A stretch of DNA of 64,000 nucleotides, taken from NCBI GenBank assembly GCA_902614125.1, contig CACMJW010000005.1:1-64000 (forward strand), read 5' to 3'. Positions within the stretch are counted from its first letter, which is position 1. Each line of letters begins with the position of its first letter. Made by a program: the position numbers and the translations under genes. Source of the DNA: an uncultured Pelagibacteraceae bacterium. GTDB taxonomy: Bacteria; Pseudomonadota; Alphaproteobacteria; Pelagibacterales; Pelagibacteraceae. Shown here in pieces: positions 8,523-16,991 of the stretch. The notes under the pieces were generated by a model that did no database searches, had not been told where the DNA came from, and saw nothing but the letters and a program-made list of their open reading frames with translations.

Positions 8523-9377
8523 ATAACTTGAAGATAAATCTAAAATTAGATCACAAACTTCAAACTTATAATCTTGAATACTTGCAATAGGAGTTATTTC
8601 AGCTGCTGTACCAGTAATAAAACATCCAGTAAAATTTTGTAATTCATCTGGTGAAATTTTTCTCTCATTAACTTTTATATTTTTAGACTTTGCAATTTCA
8701 ATTACTGTTTTTCTTGTAATACCATCTAAAAACGAGTCTGGTATTGGAGTATTTAATTCATTGTTTTTATCTTTAAAAAAAACATTTGCACTTGTTGCTT
8801 CTGCAATATTTCCTTCATGATCGAGCATCAAAGAGTCTGTAAAACCTTTTTTTTCAGCCTCATGTTTGGACAATGTACAAATCATGTACAAACCTGCAGC
8901 TTTACTGTTCCAAGGAGATGAATTTTGTGGAGGTCTTTGCCATCTAGAAATATTTAACTTTATGCCTTTTTTCTTTAATTCTGGATCAAAATAGGCTGGC
9001 CAATCCCATATTGCTATTGCAACGTTTATCTTTGTTTTTTGTGCAGAAACACCCATCATCTCACTTCCTCTCCAAATAAAAGGTCTAATGTATCCATTTA
9101 CTATACCTTGGTTTTCTACAAGTTCCTTTGTTGCAATATTCATCTCATCTTCTGAATAGGGAACGTTCATGTCCATGATATTTGCTGAGTGAAACAATCT
9201 TTTTGTGTGTTCCTCTAATTTAAATATTTTTTTATTATAAATTCGAATACCTTCAAAAACTAAACTTGCGTAATGCATTCCATGACTAATGACATGCACT
9301 TTGGTATCTTGCCATTCAACAAGTTCACCATTAAACCAAATTTTTCCAGATCGTTTATCAAATGGGATATGTTCCAT
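8499..9377 (-). CDS. ilvE: Branched-chain amino acid aminotransferase
   Basis: A 292-residue fold-type IV PLP aminotransferase that exchanges amino groups between Leu/Ile/Val and 2-oxoglutarate. The Schiff-base lysine is K159 in WNSKAAGLY, the same number as I recall for E. coli IlvE. The conserved Glu is in NIAEATSANVFF and the phosphate-binding TGTAAEITP lies near the C-terminus. I place the start at the ATG at 9375-9377 (MEHIPFDKRSGKIWFNGE), which lines up with family N-termini. An upstream in-frame ATG would overlap the thiolase gene by 52 bases and adds a Cys/Tyr-rich tail unlike the family. The gene is last in the eight-gene minus-strand operon, 5 bases after the thiolase. Confidence 0.85.
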   Translation of the reverse strand: MEHIPFDKRSGKIWFNGELVEWQDTKVHVISHGMHYASLVFEGIRIYNKKIFKLEEHTKRLFHSANIMDMNVPYSEDEMNIATKELVENQGIVNGYIRPFIWRGSEMMGVSAQKTKINVAIAIWDWPAYFDPELKKKGIKLNISRWQRPPQNSSPWNSKAAGLYMICTLSKHEAEKKGFTDSLMLDHEGNIAEATSANVFFKDKNNELNTPIPDSFLDGITRKTVIEIAKSKNIKVNERKISPDELQNFTGCFITGTAAEITPIASIQDYKFEVCDLILDLSSSYEKLVGKD

Positions 9378-9382
9378 TAATG

Positions 9383-10507
9383 TTACTGAACAGTTTCTAT
9401 GATAGTAGCAATGCCCATACCCAATCCTATACATTGGGTAGATAATGCGTATTTTTTATTTTCTCTGATCAACAGCTCAGATGCTTTACCTGTAATTCTT
9501 GATCCAGTTGCACCCAAGGGGTGACCTAAAGCAAGAGCACCACCATCTAAGTTTACTTTTTTAAGATCTATTCCTAAATCTTTTACACATGCAATTGATT
9601 GAGATGCGAAAGCTTCATTAATCTCGACAATATCTATTTTATCAATTGTTAAGTTTGCTCTTTGTAAAGCTTTTTTAGATGCACCAATTGGACCTAACCC
9701 CATATAATCTGGCTTACAACCTTCAACAGCAGTAGATACAATTCTACCTAAAATTTTTAAATTTTTTTCTTTTGCGTAATTTTCTTCACATATTAAAACT
9801 GCAGATGCTCCATCTGTAAGTGGTGAAGAGGTTGCAGCTGTTACTGTGCCTTCTTGATCAAAAGCTAGTTTTAATCCGTCTAATTTTTCTTGTGTGCTGT
9901 TCGGTCTTATATTTCCATCAACATCACAATCACCAATTGGAACAATTTCATTTTTAAACTTTCCGCTTGATTGAGCTTCATGTGCTTTTGCATGACTTTG
10001 AATTGCAAACTCTTGTTGTTCTTTTCTTGAAATATTATATTTTTTCGCAACATTTTCAGCAGTTGTACCCATTGAAAAATAAACATTAGGATTATCTTTG
10101 CCGTCATACGGATACGGTAAAGAGTCAAAACCAGTATTTACTCTAGTCATGCTTTCAACGCCTCCACAAATAAAAACTTTTCCTGAACCCATTGCAATCT
10201 TTCCAGCAGCAATGTGAATTGCTTCCATCGAGGATCCACACCATCTGTCTACAGTCATACCAGATGTTTGAATTTTCATATCTGTTAGAAACGTAACTAA
10301 TTTTCCAATATTAAAACATTGTTCACCTACTTGAAATGCACAACCAATTACAATATCTTCAATATCTTCTTTATTAATATTTGATTTGGTAACGAGACTT
10401 TTTACAACTTCTGCAAGCATGTTAACTGGCTTTACATCTATAAGTGCACCTTTTCTCGCCATTGTAAAAGGGGATCTTGAGTAACCTGCGATAACTGCTT
10501 TAAACAT
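9383..10507 (-). CDS. Acetyl-CoA acyltransferase (thiolase)
   Basis: A 374-residue thiolase, slightly shorter than the usual 390 or so. The nucleophilic cysteine is C90 in DRWCGSSMEAIH. The other catalytic signatures are NEAFASQS (Asn-Glu-Ala), GGALALGHPLGATGSR (His) and the second cysteine in CIGLGMG at the C-terminus. It cleaves 3-oxoacyl-CoA to acetyl-CoA plus a shortened acyl-CoA, or condenses two acyl-CoAs. It sits between the DmdA-like gene (26 bases away) and ilvE. A CoA-dependent final cleavage for the operon's pathway, or general beta-oxidation together with the fused enzyme at 22494-24716, are both plausible. Confidence 0.88.
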   Translation of the reverse strand: MFKAVIAGYSRSPFTMARKGALIDVKPVNMLAEVVKSLVTKSNINKEDIEDIVIGCAFQVGEQCFNIGKLVTFLTDMKIQTSGMTVDRWCGSSMEAIHIAAGKIAMGSGKVFICGGVESMTRVNTGFDSLPYPYDGKDNPNVYFSMGTTAENVAKKYNISRKEQQEFAIQSHAKAHEAQSSGKFKNEIVPIGDCDVDGNIRPNSTQEKLDGLKLAFDQEGTVTAATSSPLTDGASAVLICEENYAKEKNLKILGRIVSTAVEGCKPDYMGLGPIGASKKALQRANLTIDKIDIVEINEAFASQSIACVKDLGIDLKKVNLDGGALALGHPLGATGSRITGKASELLIRENKKYALSTQCIGLGMGIATIIETVQ

Positions 10508-10533
10508 TTTTTTAAGTAAATTTTTATATATTT

Positions 10534-11679
10534 TTATTGAGGAAATGGCAAAGTGGTAATAGTTCCACTCTTTCTTTCTCCATTTAACATTTGGACAATA
10601 ATATTTTCACCAATCTCCCAATAGTCTTTTAAAATCATGGATAAACCAATGTTCTTTTTTATTCTAGGAGAGTAGATACCAGAAGTTATTTGTCCAATTT
10701 TTTTATTTGCATTAGACAAAACTGGTAATGGTTGACCAATTCCAGTTAAAGGCTCTCCATCAAATAATATTCCTCTAATTTTTTGCTTAACCCCATTTTT
10801 TTGAATTTTTTGCAGTGCTTCTTTTCCAATAAAATCATGATCATCGTCAGTTTTGCAATATTTATCTAAATTACATTCAAGAGGATTGTTTTCACTGGTG
10901 AAATCATTTCCATAAGACATTAGTCCTCCTTCAATTCTATCAATCAAGTTAGGACAACCAGGTGATATATTATATTTTTGACCAGCTTGCCATAAGGTCT
11001 TCCAAAGTTCCTCACCCATTTCAACACTATTAAAATGCTTATCATGAGTTTTAAAATATATTTCAAATCCATCTTGTTTACTGTAACCGGATCTTGCAAT
11101 GATTTGTTTTGTTCCCATAAAATCCATAACTCTGTAATTAAAAAACTTTATTTTTTTAATATCTTCTCCAAAAACTGACACCATTAGATCCTCAGATTTT
11201 GGTCCCTGAATTGCTAGTGGGTATACATCTGGCTCTTCAATATTCACATCAAGGTTTAACCCTATCGCATATCCTTTTGCCCATAACAAAATGTCTGAGT
11301 CTGCAATAGAGATCCAGAACATGTCATCATCTAGTTTTAACAATACAGGATCATTAATCATCCCAGCACTTTCATTTAGTATTGGAATATAAAAACATTT
11401 TCCAGCTTCCATTTTTTGAATTGAGCGAGGCGTTAATTTTTGAACAAGTTTAGATGCATCTGGTCCACTTATTTGAACTTGTCTTTGACAAGACACATCC
11501 CATATCTGAACATCTTTACTTAAATGCCAATAATCTGTTTCAACTGTATTTTTAAATCCCTTTGGAAGTAGCATGTGATTTACTACTGTAAAATCAGAAA
11601 CTCCATGCTCTTCAACCATATTTGTGTAAGGAGTTCTTCTTATTCTTCGTGACATATTTAATTTAATATTTTTTGACAT
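10534..11679 (-). CDS. dmdA: DMSP demethylase-like, GcvT-fold tetrahydrofolate methyltransferase (DmdA family)
   Basis: A 381-residue GcvT-fold protein. DmdA-type stretches include DYWHLSKDVQIWDVSCQRQV (residues 45-64), the GPDASKLVQKLTPR segment, FWISIADSDILLWAKG, YPLAIQGPKSEDLM, ARSGYSKQDGFEIYF and IEGGLMSYGNDFTSENNPLE. DmdA moves a methyl group from dimethylsulfoniopropionate to tetrahydrofolate, giving methylmercaptopropionate. The match to my memory of marine DmdA is strong over the whole length, but paralogues with other substrates exist in this family. The later DMSP genes (dmdB, dmdC, dmdD) are not in the window. It is co-transcribed with a hydroxyisourate-hydrolase-like gene upstream (15 bases) and the thiolase downstream. 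Confidence 0.72.
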   Translation of the reverse strand: MSKNIKLNMSRRIRRTPYTNMVEEHGVSDFTVVNHMLLPKGFKNTVETDYWHLSKDVQIWDVSCQRQVQISGPDASKLVQKLTPRSIQKMEAGKCFYIPILNESAGMINDPVLLKLDDDMFWISIADSDILLWAKGYAIGLNLDVNIEEPDVYPLAIQGPKSEDLMVSVFGEDIKKIKFFNYRVMDFMGTKQIIARSGYSKQDGFEIYFKTHDKHFNSVEMGEELWKTLWQAGQKYNISPGCPNLIDRIEGGLMSYGNDFTSENNPLECNLDKYCKTDDDHDFIGKEALQKIQKNGVKQKIRGILFDGEPLTGIGQPLPVLSNANKKIGQITSGIYSPRIKKNIGLSMILKDYWEIGENIIVQMLNGERKSGTITTLPFPQ

Positions 11680-11694
11680 AGTTTTATGTTTTTA

Positions 11695-12030
11695 TTATTT
11701 AGACCACCAAATAGAATATCCATTTGGTGAAATAATAATTGGTATATGATATTTTTTATTAGGATCTTCCATTCTAAATTTTACTGATATTTCTGAAACT
11801 ATTTTTTTCTCCAAGAAGTAGTCTGCAGTTTTGCAAATCATCTCGTAATCACATTCGCAATCTTCTTTTGATAAATCAAAATCTTTCAAAATTCTTCCAT
11901 CTTTACTAGTTTCAGTTTCAAAGAAATTTTTTTTATCTCCATTAGGATTTATTTGATAAATTATAACTTTAACTCCCTCAGCATGAGTTCCGTTAACTGA
12001 GTTTAAAAGGTGAGAGGATAAAGTTGCCAT
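11695..12030 (-). CDS. 5-Hydroxyisourate hydrolase-like (transthyretin-related) protein, altered C-terminus
   Basis: A 111-residue protein with the transthyretin-related fold. It begins LSSHLLNSVNGTHAEGV, matching the HIUase N-terminal signature. Likely catalytic residues H7, R46 (DGR) and H95 (KKYHIPIIISPNGY) are kept. The hallmark C-terminal tetrapeptide YRGS is not: the protein ends SIWWSK. True HIU hydrolases need that tail, so the substrate or activity has probably changed. No other uricase-pathway gene is visible here; instead it lies 3 bases after a ThDP enzyme and 15 before dmdA. It may hydrolyse a different cyclic amide in the operon's pathway. The fold assignment is firm; the reaction is not. 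Confidence 0.7.
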   Translation of the reverse strand: MATLSSHLLNSVNGTHAEGVKVIIYQINPNGDKKNFFETETSKDGRILKDFDLSKEDCECDYEMICKTADYFLEKKIVSEISVKFRMEDPNKKYHIPIIISPNGYSIWWSK

Positions 12031-12033
12031 AGT

Positions 12034-13776
12034 TTATTCAATTGAAGCTTTATCTCTTTTATCACTTACTGCTGCAACAATTGGGCTAATTACACCTTTT
12101 GCTTTTACATTGATGCATGCAGTTTTACCACTTTCGATAGCTCTTTTTAATGCAGGTGCCAACTGCTCTCTTTTTGTTACAAGCTCCCCATGTCCACCAA
12201 AGCCTTCAAATATTTTATGAAAAGGTATATCTCTAAAATCTGTTGCAAAATGTTTGCCGCTTTCAAATAACCTTTCTTGTTGTTGAGATATACAGTCGAG
12301 ACCTCCATTATTATCAATTACAACAATTATTGGTTTATTTTCTTGAAAAGCAGCTTCAATTGATAATCCTCCAGATAAAAAGGCTCCATCTCCACTTATT
12401 AAAATTACTTTTGAATCGGGGTTTGTATTTTTTGCAGAAAGCGCAAAGGGAACTCCAACACCTAACATGCTAAATGTGCCTGGATGAAGTATTCCTCCCA
12501 TTTTTTTTCCTTTTGAACCTGCAATGTTTATTGCAATTTCAGACCAGAAGTGTGTATTTCCCCCATCTATAACTAGCCAATCATTTTCACCAATAGCCTC
12601 TTGAACATCTAGAGCTAATTGAAGTGGATGCATTTTACCACCATTTGCTTCTGCTTCTTTTGTCTCTTTATTTAAATCGCTTAAAGTTTTATCAACCCAT
12701 TCTTGCTTTTTCTCTTTATTAAGATCAAACCAATCTTTACCCAAAGCCCATTTATTGTTTGACTTAAGCTTATTAAGGGTATCAAAAAAAACGCCAGGAT
12801 CGCATAACAAATTTATATCTGCTGCTCTATTAAGTTCTATTTCCTCATGAGATCCGTTTATACAAACAAGTTTAGTTGTCTTAGGAAATAGTGGAGGGTT
12901 TCCGAAATTCATCTGGTTATCTAATCTTGCTCCAACCATTAAAACTAGATCAGACTCATGTAATGCAAATTTAGAAGGTGGATACTGATGAATATCAGCA
13001 AGACCCATATATGCATTAGCTTCTTCACCAAGTAATTTTTGATGATAAGGAATATTAAATATTGGGATATTTAAATTGCTTCCTGCCTCTTCTAGTTTTT
13101 TTTCAGATCCAGACCACCAAACTCCATGCCCACCAATTAAAACAGGTTTTTTTGAGTTACAAGCAAGCTCTAGCACTTCTGCCATATGAGTTGGATCAGG
13201 CCATGCTTTTGCAATTGGTTTAGTTTGATGAGAAAAAGGTCTCTCTTCAAGTCCTGCATCTTCTGGAAAAGATGAGAACATAATATCAACCGGCATACTT
13301 AAGTGAACAGCACCTGGATATCCATTTGTTGCAATTCTATATGCTTTGTCGACAAACTCTCTTATTCTTGTCCCATCAGTTATACTTGCACTATATTTTG
13401 TTAATGGAGCCGCAATAGCAACGTCATCAATTTCTTTAAATCCACCTGACCCTTGTCTTTTCAAACTACTTGATCCAGTTATAAAAATTACAGGTGATCT
13501 TTCACCCCATGCTTCCATCATAGATGGAACAGCATTAGCAAATCCTTCTGGACCAACAAGACAAACTGCAGGCTTTCTAGTTATTCTTGTATGTCCGTCT
13601 GCAATGTGACCAGCTATTTGTTCATGAGGACAATTAATTACTTCCATCTGGCATTCCATAAATCCTTCAAGTGCAGGATTACAAAATCCACCTGACAAAG
13701 TAAAAACATGTTGAACACCTTTATCTTTTAATGCTCGTGCAATTAATGATCCGCCTCTAATTTTTTTTTCTGACAT
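12034..13776 (-). CDS. ThDP-dependent enzyme of the acetolactate synthase family, function unassigned
   Basis: A 580-residue protein with the three-domain ThDP plan: Pyr domain with the cofactor-activating Glu E52 in PHEQIAGHIADG, a central Rossmann domain, and a PP domain with the metal/diphosphate motif GDGAF (462-466) ending in NN at 489-490. Family members include acetolactate synthase, glyoxylate carboligase, oxalyl-CoA decarboxylase and 2-hydroxyacyl-CoA lyase. Glyoxylate carboligase is unlikely because that enzyme lacks the Glu. There is no IlvN regulatory subunit gene next door, which argues against biosynthetic acetolactate synthase. It abuts the FMN alpha-hydroxyacid oxidase gene with no spacing. 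Linked action on a 2-hydroxy or 2-oxo acid (or its CoA ester) is the natural reading. Confidence 0.75.
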   Translation of the reverse strand: MSEKKIRGGSLIARALKDKGVQHVFTLSGGFCNPALEGFMECQMEVINCPHEQIAGHIADGHTRITRKPAVCLVGPEGFANAVPSMMEAWGERSPVIFITGSSSLKRQGSGGFKEIDDVAIAAPLTKYSASITDGTRIREFVDKAYRIATNGYPGAVHLSMPVDIMFSSFPEDAGLEERPFSHQTKPIAKAWPDPTHMAEVLELACNSKKPVLIGGHGVWWSGSEKKLEEAGSNLNIPIFNIPYHQKLLGEEANAYMGLADIHQYPPSKFALHESDLVLMVGARLDNQMNFGNPPLFPKTTKLVCINGSHEEIELNRAADINLLCDPGVFFDTLNKLKSNNKWALGKDWFDLNKEKKQEWVDKTLSDLNKETKEAEANGGKMHPLQLALDVQEAIGENDWLVIDGGNTHFWSEIAINIAGSKGKKMGGILHPGTFSMLGVGVPFALSAKNTNPDSKVILISGDGAFLSGGLSIEAAFQENKPIIVVIDNNGGLDCISQQQERLFESGKHFATDFRDIPFHKIFEGFGGHGELVTKREQLAPALKRAIESGKTACINVKAKGVISPIVAAVSDKRDKASIE

Positions 13777-14934
13777 TTAATATTTAAAATCTCTTATAAA
13801 CCTTTCTGCAATTATATCTGAAGAAATATCTTTTATATCAGTTAAACCTACCAATCCCAAGGCAGTACTTAATTCGTCTTTAATAATATCAACTACTCTC
13901 TTTAAACCTTTTGCTCCATCAGCTCCAATACCATACATAAGAGGTCTTCCCACCATTGTAAAATCTGCACCTAGCGCTAAAGCTCTTACAATATCGCTTC
14001 CACCTCTTATACCGCTATCAAATATGATAGGATAATCTTTACCTAAGGCATTTCTTATTATTGGAAGAGCTTCTATTGAAGAAGTGGCGCTATCTAATTG
14101 TCTTCCACCATGATTAGATACCTGAATAGCATCAGCTCCTTCAGACTTTATTTTTAAAGCATCTTCAGCAGACATTATTCCTTTAATAATTAGTTTACCT
14201 TTCCACTTTTCTCTTATTCTTTTTAATGTATCCCAATCAGTAGCCCCTCTACTTTCACTTCTAACAAACTTATTGCCTCTCTTAGAAGTTTCATAATTCA
14301 TTGGTTTTGGGATGCCACCCAACAATGTAGATATTGACCAGTTTGGATGAGTTGCAAAATCTATAAATTGTTTAACTCCAAGATTGAAAGGAACGGTAAA
14401 TCCATTTCTATTATCTTTAGCTCTCCTAAATTGAATGGGTACATCAACAGTAAGAATTGCAACTTTGTATCCCGTTTTTTCAGCTCTATCTAATAATTCC
14501 ATCACAAATTCTTCATCCTGGAAATTATAAAGTTGTAACCAAACATGACCTTTTGAATATTCATACATTTGTTCTAATGAGGTTGATGATGCCATCGAAA
14601 CACACATAGGTATATTGTTGGACAAACTTTCTTCAGCTAACATTTTATCTGCACCAGGCCAGGTTAAATTACACATACCCATTGGAGCAAATCCAAAAGG
14701 CTGATCGTATTCAAAACCTAAAATATCTTTTTTAATAATTCTTTTTTCAACATTTCTTAATACTTTAGGTTGAAGTCTTATTTGATCTAAAGCTTTACTG
14801 TTATTCTCACATAATTTTTCATCACCAGATGCACCATCAACAAAATCAAACATTAATTTAGGTACACGTTTTTTTGCAACTATTCTTGCTTCTTCGACAC
14901 TATGAATTTTTTTACTTGGGCTGACGTTGGTCAT
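13777..14934 (-). CDS. FMN-dependent alpha-hydroxy-acid oxidase/dehydrogenase (LldD/glycolate oxidase family)
   Basis: A 385-residue TIM-barrel flavoprotein. It carries the catalytic His-Arg motif VSNHGGRQLD followed by the family's LP, and the FMN-phosphate site DSGIRGGSDIVRALALGADF. The N-terminal part has FDFVDGASGDE, where the usual family pattern has the FMN-contacting Tyr replaced by Phe, and APMGMCNLTWPGAD. The family oxidises S-2-hydroxyacids such as L-lactate, glycolate or mandelate to 2-oxoacids. The downstream ThDP enzyme, with no spacing, would be a logical next step acting on the 2-oxo product. The start overlaps the upstream peptidase E-like gene by 4 bases (ATGA). Substrate is unknown. 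Confidence 0.82.
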   Translation of the reverse strand: MTNVSPSKKIHSVEEARIVAKKRVPKLMFDFVDGASGDEKLCENNSKALDQIRLQPKVLRNVEKRIIKKDILGFEYDQPFGFAPMGMCNLTWPGADKMLAEESLSNNIPMCVSMASSTSLEQMYEYSKGHVWLQLYNFQDEEFVMELLDRAEKTGYKVAILTVDVPIQFRRAKDNRNGFTVPFNLGVKQFIDFATHPNWSISTLLGGIPKPMNYETSKRGNKFVRSESRGATDWDTLKRIREKWKGKLIIKGIMSAEDALKIKSEGADAIQVSNHGGRQLDSATSSIEALPIIRNALGKDYPIIFDSGIRGGSDIVRALALGADFTMVGRPLMYGIGADGAKGLKRVVDIIKDELSTALGLVGLTDIKDISSDIIAERFIRDFKY

Positions 14935-15620
14935 AATTTATTTATATACTCATTAAGACTAATTTTACTGTTTTTATCAATGAAATAAGCATCACAACCA
15001 TTTCTAGCAGTACAAACTTCTTTAGCAGAACCATCAACAAATAATACTGCTACACCATCATCTATTGCTATGCCGGGTGGTAACTTACTATTTTTAATAT
15101 CAGCTTGGTATTGTGACATACGTTCAGGCACTGATGAGTGTGGTGTACAACTACCAGATAAAATATTTATACCTCTTAGTGGATTGTAACCTGGTCCAGC
15201 AGAATCTGATAAGATCCAATCAAACCAACAAACAGCACCAGCACTTATTCCAGACAAAATAATTCCAGAGTTATAAGCATCTTTAAAAACTTTTATGAGA
15301 TTGTTATCCTCCCAAATTTTAATCATAAACTTTGTATTACCACCTCCAATATAAATTATATCTTTTGCCATTAACCACTCTCTAAATCCATTACTTGAGG
15401 AACATAATTCAAAGTGCGAAAGTTGAATATTATATTTATCTAATTCACTATAAAATAATTTTATTTTACCCTTATTGTCTTCGCTAGCAGTTGGTAGAAA
15501 ACCAAAATTAATTTGTTTTTTTTGACATTGATCAATTAAAAATTTATCTAAAATTTCATCACTTCTATGAGTAAAACCACCACCACCTATGGCAATAATT
15601 TTTTTTTTATTTTGATCCAT
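14931..15620 (-). CDS. Peptidase E-like serine hydrolase (family S51)
   Basis: A 229-residue cytoplasmic protein with the S51 nucleophile elbow GISAGAVCWF (S126) and the preceding IIYIGGGNTKFM motif. The N-terminus reads IIAIGGGGFTHRSDEIL. Peptidase E cleaves Asp-X dipeptides, and relatives include cyanophycinases and other acylpeptide hydrolases. It overlaps the upstream GcvT-like gene by 1 base and the downstream flavoprotein gene by 4, so it is translationally coupled in the operon. A role in releasing an amino acid from an amide- or isopeptide-linked substrate would suit the company of a peptide-type importer encoded divergently at 16992. That link is inferred. Confidence 0.78.
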   Translation of the reverse strand: MDQNKKKIIAIGGGGFTHRSDEILDKFLIDQCQKKQINFGFLPTASEDNKGKIKLFYSELDKYNIQLSHFELCSSSNGFREWLMAKDIIYIGGGNTKFMIKIWEDNNLIKVFKDAYNSGIILSGISAGAVCWFDWILSDSAGPGYNPLRGINILSGSCTPHSSVPERMSQYQADIKNSKLPPGIAIDDGVAVLFVDGSAKEVCTARNGCDAYFIDKNSKISLNEYINKL

Positions 15621-16858
15621 TAATTATTAGAAAGGCCTTCCCATGGTTTTGGCTTTGATGGAATATCTGTGTTAACTCCCCTAACAATTTCTCCATTAGC
15701 ATCATACATTGGAAGTTTGCAAAGCTCACCTTTTCTAATATTACCATCTGTACATTTTACATCTAGAATTGCACCAGGTCCTAAATCATAATTACTCATA
15801 TGAACTATTCCAACCCCACAAACTTGGTAAGGTGACCATGTGCTTGATGTAACTTTTCCAACTAATTTGTCTTTTAAATAAAGACTATTTCCTTTTAGCG
15901 CTATTCCATCTTTTATTCTTATTCCCCAAGTTTTACAATTTTTGTCAGCAGCAACTAAAGCTTCTTTTCCAATAAAATTTTCTTTATCTAAATCAACAAA
16001 TTTTCCAAGCCCAACAGAAAATGGATTTGTATTTTTATCAAAATCTTGTCCAGCTGATAAAAGTCCAGCCTCAATACGCCTTCCTCTAAATGAGGGAGTA
16101 GCGGTTAAGATCATTCCCATTTTCTTTCCTTCCTCTAGGATTAAATCTCCAATCATTTCAGCATTATTTTCAGGTCTTAAATAAAATTCCCAACCAAGTT
16201 CATTTGTAAAGCCAGTTCTACTTACAATTAGTTTTTCTCCTTTAATACTAACTGTTGTCCAATCAAAGTATTTCCAAGTTTTAGTCTTTCTTATCACTAC
16301 ATCCTCATCAATAATTTGATCTAGTAGTTTCATTGATTTAGGACCTTGTACTTGGCTGATCCATACATCTGGATCAGTAATATTTACGTTTAATCCATGT
16401 GCATTTGCTTTGTACCATGAAAATAAATCACCATCAGCTTGAGCAAACCAAAATTTATTTTCTTCAATTCTTAATAACAAACCATCTGTAATCATTCCGC
16501 CATCGTGATAACATGCAAATTGATAAGAGCATCTTCCAACATTTACTTTTGAAATATCTCTTGGAAAAATTTTTTGTAAAAGTTTTAAAGCATCTGGACC
16601 AGCAACCTCATAAGGATACTCACCAGTGTGTCTTAAAATTAAATCTTGTCTTGTTTTCCAATACATTTCATCTGGTGTTGCATTAGATAATTTTTCAGTT
16701 GTTAATCTTCCTGCATACTGTGAATATTCTGGGTCAAATGGTAGCTCTTGATACGTTAAAGGATGAACAGGCAAAGTTCTTGCCAATTCAAGAGATCTAC
16801 CTTTTTCAATCATTGATGGTTTTATTGAAAAACGTACTTTTTTTAAGGAGTCGTGCAT
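15620..16858 (-). CDS. GcvT-fold tetrahydrofolate-dependent methyl/aminomethyl transferase, substrate unknown
   Basis: A 412-residue GcvT-family protein with a folate-binding domain (GPDALKLLQKIFPRDISKV, ISQVQGPKSMKLLDQI, SRTGFTNELGWEFYL) and the C-terminal beta-barrel (from about 300, FIGKEAL then WSPYQVCGVGIVHM). An N-terminal tail of about 55 residues precedes the domain. It resembles DmdA-like or dimethylglycine-type demethylases more than the glycine cleavage T protein; no gcvH or gcvP is nearby. It is the first gene of the minus-strand operon, so its promoter lies in the 133-base gap shared with the divergent importer. It would remove a methyl or one-carbon unit from the imported substrate, an inference from family and position. 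Confidence 0.8.
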   Translation of the reverse strand: MHDSLKKVRFSIKPSMIEKGRSLELARTLPVHPLTYQELPFDPEYSQYAGRLTTEKLSNATPDEMYWKTRQDLILRHTGEYPYEVAGPDALKLLQKIFPRDISKVNVGRCSYQFACYHDGGMITDGLLLRIEENKFWFAQADGDLFSWYKANAHGLNVNITDPDVWISQVQGPKSMKLLDQIIDEDVVIRKTKTWKYFDWTTVSIKGEKLIVSRTGFTNELGWEFYLRPENNAEMIGDLILEEGKKMGMILTATPSFRGRRIEAGLLSAGQDFDKNTNPFSVGLGKFVDLDKENFIGKEALVAADKNCKTWGIRIKDGIALKGNSLYLKDKLVGKVTSSTWSPYQVCGVGIVHMSNYDLGPGAILDVKCTDGNIRKGELCKLPMYDANGEIVRGVNTDIPSKPKPWEGLSNN

Positions 16859-16937
16859 GTAAGTTTCTATTATTACGATAGTTTATACTAAGAATTGATA
16901 AACAGGAAACCCCAAAAAACTCAATAGGTTTTCTATG

Positions 16938-16966
16938 TTGATATCAAAGTTCGTACTTGTTAACTT
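16938..16966 (+). promoter_or_regulatory. Possible promoter for the peptide-type importer in a divergent gap
   Basis: TTGATA at 16938-16943 and TAACTT at 16961-16966 are 17 bases apart, upstream of the binding-protein ATG at 16992. The -10 match is weak. The whole gap 16859-16991 must also hold the minus-strand promoter of the eight-gene operon. A ribosome site aaaggga precedes the ATG. Confidence 0.3.
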
Positions 16967-16991
16967 TCTGTTTTAACAAAGGGAAATAATT

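Noticed and set aside
9378-9434. A longer N-terminus for the branched-chain aminotransferase starting at 9434
   Set aside because: It would overlap the thiolase gene by 52 bases and add a Cys/Tyr/His-rich tail not found in the family; the ATG at 9375-9377 gives a normal start and places the PLP lysine at residue 159.
12034-13776. Calling the ThDP enzyme acetolactate synthase or glyoxylate carboligase
   Set aside because: There is no IlvN gene next to it, and the catalytic Glu (E52) is present, which glyoxylate carboligase lacks; the neighbours are catabolic.
10534-16858. A glycine cleavage system, suggested by two GcvT-fold genes
   Set aside because: No gcvH or gcvP gene is present, and both proteins resemble DmdA-type or demethylase-type branches.
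16859-16991. A riboswitch in the divergent gap before the peptide-type importer
   Set aside because: I looked for glycine- and SAM-type conserved cores; only a short imperfect hairpin (GAAACC with GGTTTTC) is visible, which is not enough.
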